Notes under the pieces: model-generated | Told to the model about the DNA's origin: nothing | Database searches by the model: none | What the model saw: the letters and a program-made list of their open reading frames with translations, nothing else | Assembly: GCA_036336715.1 (NCBI GenBank) | Contig: JAYZFP010000221.1 | Location: 1 to 47,449, forward strand | DNA: 47,449 nucleotides | Direction of reading: 5' to 3' | DNA from: JABAAE01 sp036336715 | GTDB lineage: Bacteria > Planctomycetota > Planctomycetia > Pirellulales > Pirellulaceae | Program-made: the position numbers and the translations under genes | Part shown: positions 31,270-40,484 of the stretch, piece by piece | Numbering within the stretch: the stretch's first letter is position 1 | Layout: each line of letters opens with the position of its first letter

Positions 31270-32688
31270 ATGTCGCTCAAACGGTTCCTGGAAAGGGTCG
31301 GTCATCTGCCGCTTCGATCGAATGATAAACAGTGGTTTCCCAAATGGCTCAAAAGGTACGAGTCTTTTGTCGCTTCGCGGCTGAAGGACGGATCGAGCAA
31401 GCAGATTCCGGTTTCCCACCAATGGGTACTCGCTTTTTTGAGGACCATTCGGGATGCCGGTACGCCCGCTCGCCAACGATTGCAGGCCCTTAACGCGATT
31501 GATTGCTACCAGACCCATATCCTCGAAGGACAGCCGGTCAACCTGTCCAGTTTCCGCATCAAGCTGGCCGAATTGGCCGAGGTGGAAAAGACGCCTGCTA
31601 CCAGACGACACACTCCCCAGTCTCGGGCCGGTGGAGACACGGTGCCGGAGGGGCGTTGGGTCAATGGCAATCTGATTGATGAAAGAAATGTAGTTGGAAA
31701 TCTGAATGAGCGGGAGCTTCCGATCATTCAACAGCTGAGAAAAAAACTCCGGCTGGCCGGAAAAGCCTGGGCCACCGAAAAGGCGTACGTGTCCTGGATC
31801 AAACGGTTCCTCGGGTTTCACCAGCTGTCGGAAATCGAATCAACCACCGAAGTCCACATCAAGGAGTTTCTGTCTGACCTGGCGATCCGTGGGCAGGTGG
31901 CGACCCGGACCCAGAACCAGGCCAAATCGGCGATTCTGTTTCTGTTTCAAAACACGCTCGGCAGGCAACTGGAGTTCCTTGACATTGCGACCAGCGAAAA
32001 ACCTCCCCGCCTGCCGGTTGTCTTGAACCGACAGGAACTGGCCCGGCTGTCGCTTGAGTTTGACGGTCGTAAAAAACTGATGTTTCTGCTGATGTATGGG
32101 GCGGGACTGCGTCACGTGGAATGCAGGCGGCTGCGGATCAAGGATGTCTGCCTCGAGGAGAGAACGCTCTATGTCCGCGATGGCAAAGGGGGCAAAGACC
32201 GGGTCTCGGTGATCCCCGAAAAGGCTAAACCACTGTTGGTGGACCAGATTGAAAAGGCGCGGCTGCAGCACCTGGAGGACCGGGGCAATTCCATTGCCGG
32301 GGTTTACCTGCCGGACGCGATTGAACGGAAATACAAAAACGCCAACCTCGAGTTCAGCTGGTACTGGCTGTTCCCGGCGCGGGAATTGTCGGCCGACCCA
32401 CGGGTTCGGACATTGAGACGACACCATGTTTCAGAGTCTTTTTTCGCGACCGCTTTCAAACGGGCGGTCAGAAAATGCGAAATCCGTAAAAACGCCGTTC
32501 CCCACTCACTGCGTCATTCGTTTGCCACTCACCTGCTGGAAAGCGGTTCGGATATCCGCACGGTACAGGAACTGTTGGGGCACAAGGATGTGAAAACCAC
32601 CATGATTTACATACACGTCATGAACCGTCCGGGGATTGCCGTAAAAAGTCCTGCCGATTCGCTCCAGGAGGGAAGCGATCGCCAATAG
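31270..32688 (+). CDS. intI: Integron integrase (tyrosine recombinase) with N-terminal extension
   Basis: The ATG at 31270 follows AGGAG; a GTG at 31258 is the alternative. The catalytic set is complete: Arg281 (GAGLRHVECRRL), Lys309 (GKGGKDR), His412/Arg415 (HSLRHSFATHL), His438 (LLGHKDVKTT) and Tyr447 (MIYIHV). Between Lys and the HxxR box lies the insert found only in integron integrases (FSWYWLFPARELSADPR, LRRHH), which binds the extrahelical base of attC. The core-binding domain starts near residue 150 (KAWATEKAYVSWIKRFLGFH). About 140 residues precede it, giving 472 aa against the usual 320-340. The gene diverges from the cassettes, the normal integron layout. Confidence 0.95.
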   Translation: MSLKRFLERVGHLPLRSNDKQWFPKWLKRYESFVASRLKDGSSKQIPVSHQWVLAFLRTIRDAGTPARQRLQALNAIDCYQTHILEGQPVNLSSFRIKLAELAEVEKTPATRRHTPQSRAGGDTVPEGRWVNGNLIDERNVVGNLNERELPIIQQLRKKLRLAGKAWATEKAYVSWIKRFLGFHQLSEIESTTEVHIKEFLSDLAIRGQVATRTQNQAKSAILFLFQNTLGRQLEFLDIATSEKPPRLPVVLNRQELARLSLEFDGRKKLMFLLMYGAGLRHVECRRLRIKDVCLEERTLYVRDGKGGKDRVSVIPEKAKPLLVDQIEKARLQHLEDRGNSIAGVYLPDAIERKYKNANLEFSWYWLFPARELSADPRVRTLRRHHVSESFFATAFKRAVRKCEIRKNAVPHSLRHSFATHLLESGSDIRTVQELLGHKDVKTTMIYIHVMNRPGIAVKSPADSLQEGSDRQ

Positions 32689-32896
32689 TTGAAGTCCGGC
32701 AAGTTGCTGGTCCGGGTGACTGAAAAGGAAAAGCTGAAAGAGAGAAAGCTGAAACAGGGTATTCACAACGAACCTCACCGGTATCGCGGACTCCGTCCCC
32801 CTGGGTGACACCCTGTTGCCACCCCCCTGAGTCAGCGTTCATTATTTGGCTTGGCAAAGCGGTTACAAGAAAATTCTCATAAAAACCTGTCGATAA

Positions 32897-32938
32897 GACT
32901 GGGTCGCCTTGCGAAGCAACTGGGTCGCCTTGCGAAGC
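32897..32938. repeat. 21-base tandem duplication
   Basis: Two exact, adjacent copies of a 21-base unit starting ACTGGGTCGCCTTGCG (32897-32917 and 32918-32938). Confidence 0.95.
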
Positions 32939-33165
32939 AACGCAGACGGACCTTCGCCCAGGTTGCCTGCTCGCCCAGAAATGACAGGAAGCCTGTGGAA
33001 AAGGTTCGGGATTTTTTGCAGAACGGCTGTATCCGGGAAGCTTCTCGACAAGCAGGAGCACCAGGCGATCGTGGTGGCAAATCGGGCAAACCTGTTACAG
33101 GAATACTGTGAGGAGGAACTTTACAGAGATACTGTACAGAGATTCAGTACCGGGACGCGGCCCAA

Positions 33166-33191
33166 AGAATCGTTGCAGAGAATCGTTGCAG
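33166..33191. repeat. 13-base tandem duplication
   Basis: AGAATCGTTGCAG occurs twice in tandem (33166-33178 and 33179-33191), followed by a partial third copy AGAATC. Confidence 0.9.
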
Positions 33192-33249
33192 AGAATCTAG
33201 AATCAAAAAACAGAATGCCGGGAACCGCTCCTCAGAGCCTTGCAGGCAA

Positions 33250-34824
33250 TCAGGGATCCCGCGTGTTGAGATAGACCTTGAGCGGCGGTCCGTCATTTTT
33301 TTCGTCTGCGATGGCAACGGTGCCGGTAGCGAAATCGGCTTGCCCGTCCGCATTGAAGTCCCCCACCAGGACGTTGGGGTAAAAGAGGGTATCTTTTTCC
33401 AGCCACAGCTTTTCAAATTGCTGGTTGCCATTGTTTTGCAGGTAGACCATCGAATCGAATTCGATGCCTTCCATTTTTTCGGTCATGAAGGCCACCGAGA
33501 CAATGTCGAGGTCGCCATCGCCGTCAAAATCGGCGGCCCGCGAGCAGTGCACTCCAGGCATGGAAGCGATGTGATGATGACGAAACTGGAGATTGCCGAG
33601 ATTCTCCAGCCACTGGATCGAGTGGTAATCCTTGGGCACCAGCGAATCAAACGTGTCCCCGTTGGAATAGAGAATGTCCCCGTCGCCGTCCTGGTCGAGA
33701 TCCACCAGTTCGATCCCGCTGGAACCGTAACTTGGAAAACCGGCGGAAAAGACCTCCCGTGATTGAAAGTTGGCTTTTCCGTCATTCACAAAAATCTCGA
33801 CCGTCTCGTACTCCTGGGCAATGGCGGCGGCAAAATCCAGATCACCATCCCCGTCAAAATCAAACGGCTGCACCCGCACGGTGCCATGCCGGGGGTCAAT
33901 TTCGCGGCGGATAAAGTTCCCCGGGGAAAAGCCTTTTCCATCATTCAGGAGCAGGTAGATCGAACCGCTGGTGAAGTATCCGAATTCAGCCACCAGGATG
34001 TCGTTATCCCCGTCCTGGTCAAAATCCTGGACCGAAGTCTGACAGACCCGCCCCAGCCCGGCCGCCAATTCACTGACCTCAAAACCGGTCCCGCTGGATC
34101 GGAGCCAGATAATTTTTCCTTTTTGCGAATCGGACGCCCGGTAGTCACCGATATCGGAGACCAGGATATCGACGTGGCCGTCCTGGTCGAGATCGCTGAT
34201 CGTGGAGTTGACCGGCGCCTGTGCCTTTGCCAGCAGACGGACCTGGGAGGGATTCTCAAGCGGGTACAGGGAAACACTGCCGTTTTTCATGTCACAGGCG
34301 ACCCAACCGGCCTGTCCGGATTGGTTTTGAGCCAGCGGGTAAAACTCAACATTGGCAATCCAGCGGGTCTGGCCATCGTCATCGAATTCGAGCCGCTGAA
34401 AGGCTGACGGGAGTTGCCGTTTGGCCGGGATTTTCCGAACCCCGGCCGTGAATTCCTCGCTGGAGGGTGCCTGCTGAGTGAAGTAGGCGATCGTGTCGTA
34501 GAGGTTGGGAAGCTCCAGGTCGGTGCGGCCGCTGCGATCGTAAAATTCAAAACCCCGCTCGACTTCGTGCTTCCAGGCATCGACGGGAAAGCTGGAGGAC
34601 CGGGGCAAATCGTGGCAGTCGGCACAGAATTTTTCGATCTTCTGTTTGCTGGCCTCGGAGACGCTGCGTGTCAGGTAGTGGGGGTCCGCCTGCAACTTGC
34701 CGGCAGGGGGCCCCTGTTTCCCGGTGTCACCACACCCGGCAATGGCCAGGATCGCCATGCCAAATAGCGGAATCACCCAGTTGGGGCAAACGCCGGTTCC
34801 GATTCGGTGACCTGGATGTCTCAT
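33250..34824 (-). CDS. FG-GAP/VCBS repeat lipoprotein with a CxxCH haem motif
   Basis: The N-terminus carries a hydrophobic segment and lipobox (AILAIAGC, Cys31), predicting a lipoprotein. Just after it lies FCADCHDLP, a single CxxCH haem-attachment site (Cys67-His71). The rest is a beta-propeller with at least six calcium-binding DxDxDG loops (DLDQDGHVD, DFDQDGDND, DFDGDGDLD, DLDQDGDGD, DFDGDGDLD, DFNADGQAD). Family proteins are surface or periplasmic. The haem motif suggests redox coupling or an ancestral cytochrome fusion. It diverges from the cluster starting at 35059 across 234 bases that should hold both promoters. Confidence 0.85.
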   Translation of the reverse strand: MRHPGHRIGTGVCPNWVIPLFGMAILAIAGCGDTGKQGPPAGKLQADPHYLTRSVSEASKQKIEKFCADCHDLPRSSSFPVDAWKHEVERGFEFYDRSGRTDLELPNLYDTIAYFTQQAPSSEEFTAGVRKIPAKRQLPSAFQRLEFDDDGQTRWIANVEFYPLAQNQSGQAGWVACDMKNGSVSLYPLENPSQVRLLAKAQAPVNSTISDLDQDGHVDILVSDIGDYRASDSQKGKIIWLRSSGTGFEVSELAAGLGRVCQTSVQDFDQDGDNDILVAEFGYFTSGSIYLLLNDGKGFSPGNFIRREIDPRHGTVRVQPFDFDGDGDLDFAAAIAQEYETVEIFVNDGKANFQSREVFSAGFPSYGSSGIELVDLDQDGDGDILYSNGDTFDSLVPKDYHSIQWLENLGNLQFRHHHIASMPGVHCSRAADFDGDGDLDIVSVAFMTEKMEGIEFDSMVYLQNNGNQQFEKLWLEKDTLFYPNVLVGDFNADGQADFATGTVAIADEKNDGPPLKVYLNTRDP

Positions 34825-35058
34825 GGGATCGATTCTGCTCGGAATTCTTGCGGTTCACAACGCTGGGGTCTCCGGTCCCGCCGGTATCCCGATAGACCGT
34901 CATTTCGTTTCCCGGGCAACCGTTCGGTAGCCGGGATTCCAACCGTTGGGCCAGAATATCCATCTTATTCAGGGAGCGGCCCGGCGGAAAACGGGGATCG
35001 GGACGATTTTGTTCACGTTCGATGGAAATACCGTATAATCGGGGAGTCGTCGATGTGA

Positions 35059-37104
35059 TTGGAAAGCAGAAGCGTGGCAAGCGATTCGTCCGAACAAAGT
35101 CCGGTACAACCGATCCGGTTTCTGAGCATCGATTCCAGCCAACCGCTGCCCCCGCTGGAATCGAACTGGAAATCCCGGGTATCTCTGCAGGATCAAAAAA
35201 CTTTCCAGAAGGTGGCCCAGCAGGATGCGGGCGAAAGCATTCGCCTGGCGATCGAGACTTCTTCCGGCAAGATCTGGCTGGAAGGCAACTCCCTGTTCTG
35301 CTCCTGCCCCCGCTGTGAAGCTCCGCTGTCGGTACGGATGTGGCTGATGACCGCGGATTGCTGGCACTGTGACAACCGGATTGAACTGACCAGGGAACAG
35401 GAAGCCGCGGTCGAAAAACTGCTCCGCTCCCAGCCCCCTGCGGCTCCCACGGTGAAAACACCTGCTGCCCCGGCTGCGATGCCGGCGGCCACGCCCACTC
35501 CCCCATTGCCCGGACCGGAACGACAACCCCGGGCACAACGCCGTCGGCGAAAATCGGCCGGGGAACAGAGTCCCAGCGAGCGATTGAGGCAGATGCGCGA
35601 TCGACGCTCGGCGGTGGCCCGGATGCGGGAGTCTTTTCGCATGACGCCAGCCTGGCTGATCAGTTTCCTGTTGCACCTGGTGCTGATCATCATCCTTCTG
35701 ATGCTCTACCTGGAAAACGCGCTGGACAGCCGGGAACAGTCGATCACGCTTTCAACCGCCATCTCGGTTGAGGATACCGAAGGGGCGGAGGTCAAGCTGG
35801 AAGACCCGGAAAGGGAACTGGATTTTGAAGCCCCGCTGCCGCGGGACGCGGACCTTTCCGACCAGGAGGTAAAAAAGGCCCTGATCAAGGCAGACCAGGA
35901 GGCCAAGGAACTGCGGGTGGATGATGATCCACAGGCAGCCCTGCCTGACATCCGGGAGGTGCGAAAGAGCCTGACCCGACGACAGGGGCAATCCTCCCGC
36001 TTTATCGCCCGCGACCCACGCATGCGGGTAGAGATGCTGAAAAAGGAGGGAGGAACTTCATTGACCGAAGCCGCGGTAGCCCGGGGACTTCGCTGGTTGG
36101 CAAAGGTCCAGAACAAGGATGGCAGCTGGAGCCTCCAGGATTACAAGTACTACTACCGCAAAAACAACCGGGGTGACATGGCGGCGACCGCCCTGGCACT
36201 GCTCCCATTCCTGGGTGCCGGACAGACCCATGAATATGGAAAATACAAACAGACCGTCGCCAGGGGGCTGCGCTGGATCCTTGCCAACCAGGACAGCGAT
36301 TCGGGTGACTTGCGGACGAATCTCTCCCAACAGGTGGCCATGTATGCTCACGGTCAGGCGGCCATCGTGCTGGTAGAGGCCTACGCGGTGACCGGTGACG
36401 AACAGTTTCGCGAACCGGCCCAAAAAGCGATCGATTTTATTGTGGGTGCCCAGCGCGACTCCAAGGATCGGCGAAACCGGGGTGGATGGAGATATCGACC
36501 GCAACAGTCGGGTGACACCAGCGTTTTTGGCTGGCAGATGATGGCCCTGCAGAGCGCCCTCTCTCCCCAGCTGGGGCTGGACGTCCCCCGGGCCACTCTC
36601 CTCAAGGCCCAGGACTACCTGGACTCCGCCGGGAATGCCAAGAAACGGGGAGTGCCGGCCGGCACTTTTTACAGTTACCTGAGAAACAACAGTCACACTC
36701 CCGCCATGACGGCCGAGGCTTTGCTGTGCCGCATTTACCTGGGCTGGAAGAGGGATGATGTGCGATTGAAAATCGCCTCGGAATACCTGCTGGAAAAAGC
36801 ACCTCCCGCAAAGCGGGAAGCAGGCCGCTACAACCTGTACTACATCTATTACGCTACCCAGCTGTTTCACCATTACGGGGGCCCGGAATGGGAAGACTGG
36901 AATCCCCAAATGCAAAAAGTCCTTGTCGGACTGCAGGAAACCGAAGGGACCTATGCGGGCAGCTGGAATCCTGATCTTTTTCGCTGGGGTGAGGGGGGAA
37001 AGCGAATCTACTCAACCGCGCTGGCGGTCTGTACACTTGAGGTGTATTACCGGCACCTGCCTCTTTTCAAACAACTGGATATCGAACCGGAAGAAGTGGA
37101 ATAG
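35059..37104 (+). CDS. Squalene-cyclase/prenyltransferase-like repeat protein with zinc ribbon and membrane helix
   Basis: The N-terminal 110 residues hold a zinc ribbon (CPRC at 83-86, CWHC at 101-104). A proline/alanine linker, a basic RRRRK stretch and one membrane helix near residue 200 (AWLISFLLHLVLIIILLMLY) follow. The C-terminal 350 residues are alpha/alpha-barrel repeats of the squalene cyclase/prenyltransferase type (GLRWLAKVQNKDGSW, GLRWILANQDSDSGDL, GGWRYRPQQSGDTSVFGWQ). This architecture is common in planctomycetes; its activity is unknown. The DxDD motif of true cyclases is not visible. The start is a TTG at 35059 or a GTG at 35074. It leads a + strand cluster. Confidence 0.85.
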   Translation: MESRSVASDSSEQSPVQPIRFLSIDSSQPLPPLESNWKSRVSLQDQKTFQKVAQQDAGESIRLAIETSSGKIWLEGNSLFCSCPRCEAPLSVRMWLMTADCWHCDNRIELTREQEAAVEKLLRSQPPAAPTVKTPAAPAAMPAATPTPPLPGPERQPRAQRRRRKSAGEQSPSERLRQMRDRRSAVARMRESFRMTPAWLISFLLHLVLIIILLMLYLENALDSREQSITLSTAISVEDTEGAEVKLEDPERELDFEAPLPRDADLSDQEVKKALIKADQEAKELRVDDDPQAALPDIREVRKSLTRRQGQSSRFIARDPRMRVEMLKKEGGTSLTEAAVARGLRWLAKVQNKDGSWSLQDYKYYYRKNNRGDMAATALALLPFLGAGQTHEYGKYKQTVARGLRWILANQDSDSGDLRTNLSQQVAMYAHGQAAIVLVEAYAVTGDEQFREPAQKAIDFIVGAQRDSKDRRNRGGWRYRPQQSGDTSVFGWQMMALQSALSPQLGLDVPRATLLKAQDYLDSAGNAKKRGVPAGTFYSYLRNNSHTPAMTAEALLCRIYLGWKRDDVRLKIASEYLLEKAPPAKREAGRYNLYYIYYATQLFHHYGGPEWEDWNPQMQKVLVGLQETEGTYAGSWNPDLFRWGEGGKRIYSTALAVCTLEVYYRHLPLFKQLDIEPEEVE

Positions 37105-37201
37105 CCCCGGCCCGGTAGCCGATCCTGCAACCTTTTATACCCGCCGACTTCGGTCGGGAAATGGACTTGCCGACTTGCACCGCCCTCCCCTGTCGTACCT
37201 G

Positions 37202-39304
37202 ATGATCTGGCTCTGCCTGCTGGCCGGCTTGCACCGCTGTACGGGCCAGGTGACCCGGTTCGTGGACGGCAAAAAACTCGAACTCTCCAGCCGGGCCGAA
37301 TTCCTCAGGGTGGATGAACTCTTGCGGGACGGGAACTGGCAGGAAGCGGTCAACCAGCTCGTTTCGATTTCGGAAGAACGGGGTTCCAGGCTGCTGCTTT
37401 TGGAACCGGCCGGTAAAAAAAAGTGCCGGGTTTTCCTGACAGCTCGACAGATGGTCCAGCGGACAGTGGCTGGCTGGGGCAAGACCGCGCCGGAAGCCTT
37501 GCGGATCTACCGGGAACGGATGGACACCGAAGCGGAGGCCCTCCTCCAGGCGGCCCTCGAAGGAGAGGACGTGGAGCAATTGCAGCAGGTGGTGCAAAAT
37601 TATTTCTGCAGTTCGATCGGGGATGATGCCACAGACCGATTGGCGCACATCCGGTTCGAAAAGGGTTTTTTTTCCTCGGCGGAAACCTGCTGGAATGCCC
37701 TGATTTCAGCGGAAGGATTCCCGGTGGAATCCAACCTGCGTTACCCGGACTCCGACCTCCCCCAACTGGAACTGGTGTGTCACTCGCTGGCCTGCTCGGT
37801 CTTCCAGCGGGATTCGGTGATGTCCGAGAGGAAACTCGAATTTCTCCGTTCCCAGTTTCCAGGAAAGACCTTTCTGTTTGCCGGCAAACGGGGGCTTTCC
37901 TGGGATCAGCTCGGGGATGCTGTTCGGTCCACGCTCCAGCGGCTGAAATCGGGTAACCAGGCAACGGGCTGGCCAGTGGATCTGCAGGGAAAATCGAGCT
38001 GGAAGGTACCCCTCAATCCCCAATCCAGGAAAAACATGCCCGGTTTCGGCGCTACGCCTCCGGTGGCGGACTACCCTGAATTCACACTGGCGACCTTTCC
38101 CGAGTTTTACCAGCAGAACGTTTACTGGCGGGATGATCACCAGGTTTACCGCTGGTCCCTGGCCCAGCCGGATCGCGAGGGCGAAACGGATTCCCGGCCG
38201 GAAACGATCTGGAGTACCCCGTTTCCAGAGCAGACATCGCCCGATACGCGCAAGCGGTTGGGGCGGCCGGTTTTCGACCTGACCCTGGGCGAGGGAATGC
38301 TTTTTGCCCGCATGGGGGATCCTCGAACCAGTTACCGGAATGACCGTATCACGCGAAACAGGAGTTACCTGCTGGGACTGGATCTCCAGCAAGGCGAGCG
38401 ACTGTTGCCCGGCTTTCCCCTGGAAAACGAGGACCCGCGCATCGAATTTGATGCCACCCCGGTGGTCAAACAGGGGCGGTTGTTCGTGGTTCGCCGCAAG
38501 ACCTTTCGCGACAACGCCGTCGGCCAGATCCGCATCGAGTGCCTCGAATTGAGCCAGTCGTCCCGCGCAGAACAGCTGAAGGTCAGGTGGCGATTCGAGA
38601 GTGTCTCGGGGGAATCGAACAACCGGGGGACCTGGGACGAGGTGACCAATACCCGGTTACTGCTTGTGGAGGACCAGGTTGCTTTTGTGGGGCTCGGTTT
38701 CGTGGTGCTGCTTGACCAGGCCAGTGGCCAGCCAAGGTGGATCGCCGACTACCACCGGGACCGTTTTTCCCTTGCGGGGTCCGACGACGACCCCGTGGAA
38801 GCCGGACTGCCAACCCGCTTCCGGGAACAGGCAATTTTCGTGAAAGGGAAACTCCTGGTGGCCCCCAGCGATTCCCGTTGTCTTTTCTGTTTCGACGGCC
38901 GGACCGGGCGTTGCCTCTGGAAAGCGGAAACCGAAGGAACGTCGCACCTGCTGGGCACCACCGAAGATGCGGTGCTGGTCAGCGGGCATCACTTGCACTG
39001 GTACTCGATGGAAAGTGGAAAGCTGGTTGCCCGGTTCCCGGCAACCCGGCCCAGTCCCCGGTCCGGGTTCGGCCTGTCGGAGGTTCGCGGAATCGGTGAG
39101 GGAATGCTGGTGGAGCCTTTTTTCTATTGGCCAACCATGAACAAAATCTTTGTTTTTGAAACAGAATTCAACAGGGCGGGACAACCGGTACTGCGGCAGG
39201 TGGTCGACCTGAAAATGAGAAAAGTATCCGGTGGCAACTTGAGGGTGCGAGGCGGTATCATGCTGATTGCGGGCGACCAGAGCCTGGTGGCTTTTGAAGA
39301 ATAG
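37202..39304 (+). CDS. Exported PQQ-like beta-propeller protein with helical N-terminal domain
   Basis: The first plausible signal is MIWLCLLAGLHRCTGQ (ATG at 37202); a TTG at 37175 is an alternative. Residues 30-200 are helical (AEFLRVDELLRDGNWQEAVN), resembling TPR-like repeats. The second half has propeller strands of the PQQ type (SYLLGLDLQQGERL, VVLLDQASGQPRWIADYHRD, CLFCFDGRTGRCLWKAETEG, HWYSMESGKLVARF). It is probably periplasmic. It lies 97 bases downstream of the cyclase-like gene and just upstream of moxR, so it is likely part of the same transcription unit. Similar proteins accompany MoxR clusters in planctomycetes (from memory). Confidence 0.8.
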   Translation: MIWLCLLAGLHRCTGQVTRFVDGKKLELSSRAEFLRVDELLRDGNWQEAVNQLVSISEERGSRLLLLEPAGKKKCRVFLTARQMVQRTVAGWGKTAPEALRIYRERMDTEAEALLQAALEGEDVEQLQQVVQNYFCSSIGDDATDRLAHIRFEKGFFSSAETCWNALISAEGFPVESNLRYPDSDLPQLELVCHSLACSVFQRDSVMSERKLEFLRSQFPGKTFLFAGKRGLSWDQLGDAVRSTLQRLKSGNQATGWPVDLQGKSSWKVPLNPQSRKNMPGFGATPPVADYPEFTLATFPEFYQQNVYWRDDHQVYRWSLAQPDREGETDSRPETIWSTPFPEQTSPDTRKRLGRPVFDLTLGEGMLFARMGDPRTSYRNDRITRNRSYLLGLDLQQGERLLPGFPLENEDPRIEFDATPVVKQGRLFVVRRKTFRDNAVGQIRIECLELSQSSRAEQLKVRWRFESVSGESNNRGTWDEVTNTRLLLVEDQVAFVGLGFVVLLDQASGQPRWIADYHRDRFSLAGSDDDPVEAGLPTRFREQAIFVKGKLLVAPSDSRCLFCFDGRTGRCLWKAETEGTSHLLGTTEDAVLVSGHHLHWYSMESGKLVARFPATRPSPRSGFGLSEVRGIGEGMLVEPFFYWPTMNKIFVFETEFNRAGQPVLRQVVDLKMRKVSGGNLRVRGGIMLIAGDQSLVAFEE

Positions 39305-39443
39305 GTTTTCTGCCCGACTCCGCAGGGGACGGCAGAAAAGAACACCGGCGGATCGGCGAAACGCGGGTCCGCCCGACTCCCGTCGGCTGCGGAACAACAG
39401 AAACGGGGATTGCCCCGGGCAATACAGACGTAACGAGAATCGG

Positions 39444-40484
39444 ATGGACGATGTAGAAAAGGTCAAGGAACTGTGCCGCAGGTACGGCGAGGCCCGGCGG
39501 GAACTGGGCAAGGTGATCGTGGGGCAGGAAGCGACCATCTCCAGGCTCTTTACCTGCCTCCTGGCGGAGGGACATTGTCTCCTGGTGGGAGTGCCCGGAC
39601 TGGCCAAAACGCTGTTGGTGCGTTCGCTGGGAGAAGTGCTGGGACTGGGGTTCAACCGGATTCAGTTCACCCCGGACCTGATGCCCTCGGATATTACCGG
39701 TACGGAAGTCATCCAGGAGGACCCCGAAAGTGGCGGCCGGCTGTTCCGTTTCGTGGAAGGACCCGTCTTTTCGAACCTGTTGCTGGCGGATGAAATCAAC
39801 CGCACGCCCCCCAAGACGCAGGCCGCCCTGCTGGAAGCGATGCAGGAGCGGCAGGTCACCGCGGCGGGCAAAAAGCATCCGCTGCCGCATCCTTTTTTCG
39901 TGCTGGCCACTCAGAACCCGATCGAGCAGGAGGGCACCTACCCATTGCCAGAAGCCCAACTGGATCGCTTCATGTTCCAGGTAGTGGTGGATTACCCGAG
40001 CGAAGAAGAGGAGTTCGACGTGATCCTGAGCACCACCTCCGGTCCGGCCCAAACGCTCGAAGAAATCATCGGCCGTGAGGAGCTGGTTGAGTTTGCAAAA
40101 GTGGTGCGGCAGATCCCGGTAGCCGATTACATTGGCCGGTTCGCCCTGGCGATCGTTCGGAACACCCGTCCTCAAAACGGGGAGGCGGACGAACTGGTGC
40201 GGAAATATGTCAGCTGGGGATCTGGGCCTCGCGGGGGCCAGAACCTGGTGCTGGCAGCCAAGGCCCACGCGGCGCTCAACGGGCGACTGGCGGTGGAAAT
40301 CGAGGACATCCTGTCGGTCTGTGGTCCGGTCCTTTCTCACCGGATCAAAACCAACTATTCGGCCGAGGCGGAAAAAATCACCTCGCTGAACGTGATCGAG
40401 TCGGTGGTCGAAAAGGTCTCAAAGAACTCTGGATTCAAAATCAATGGACTCCTCCCCCAACTTCTTGGATCCGCAGGCGCTTAG
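39444..40484 (+). CDS. MoxR-family AAA+ ATPase
   Basis: The Walker A loop is GVPGLAKTLLV, Walker B is LLLADEINRTPPKTQ, sensor 1 lies in FFVLATQNPIEQEGTYPLPE and the lid has LDRF. The whole is diagnostic for MoxR. MoxR ATPases act with VWA-domain partners as chaperone-like remodelling systems in stress or cell-envelope functions. The ATG at 39444 is chosen because the 59 residues upstream look non-coding. The 3' end overlaps the DUF58 start by 41 bases, indicating translational coupling. At 346 aa it is full length. Confidence 0.92.
   Translation: MDDVEKVKELCRRYGEARRELGKVIVGQEATISRLFTCLLAEGHCLLVGVPGLAKTLLVRSLGEVLGLGFNRIQFTPDLMPSDITGTEVIQEDPESGGRLFRFVEGPVFSNLLLADEINRTPPKTQAALLEAMQERQVTAAGKKHPLPHPFFVLATQNPIEQEGTYPLPEAQLDRFMFQVVVDYPSEEEEFDVILSTTSGPAQTLEEIIGREELVEFAKVVRQIPVADYIGRFALAIVRNTRPQNGEADELVRKYVSWGSGPRGGQNLVLAAKAHAALNGRLAVEIEDILSVCGPVLSHRIKTNYSAEAEKITSLNVIESVVEKVSKNSGFKINGLLPQLLGSAGA

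Larger units (their letters stand above)
32689..33249. other. 561-base gap downstream of intI
   Basis: No credible gene is present. It contains a 21-base perfect tandem duplication (32897-32938), a 13-base one (33166-33191) and a repeated AAAGCTGAAA near 32730-32756. I see no attC or inverted-repeat element here. Confidence 0.5.
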
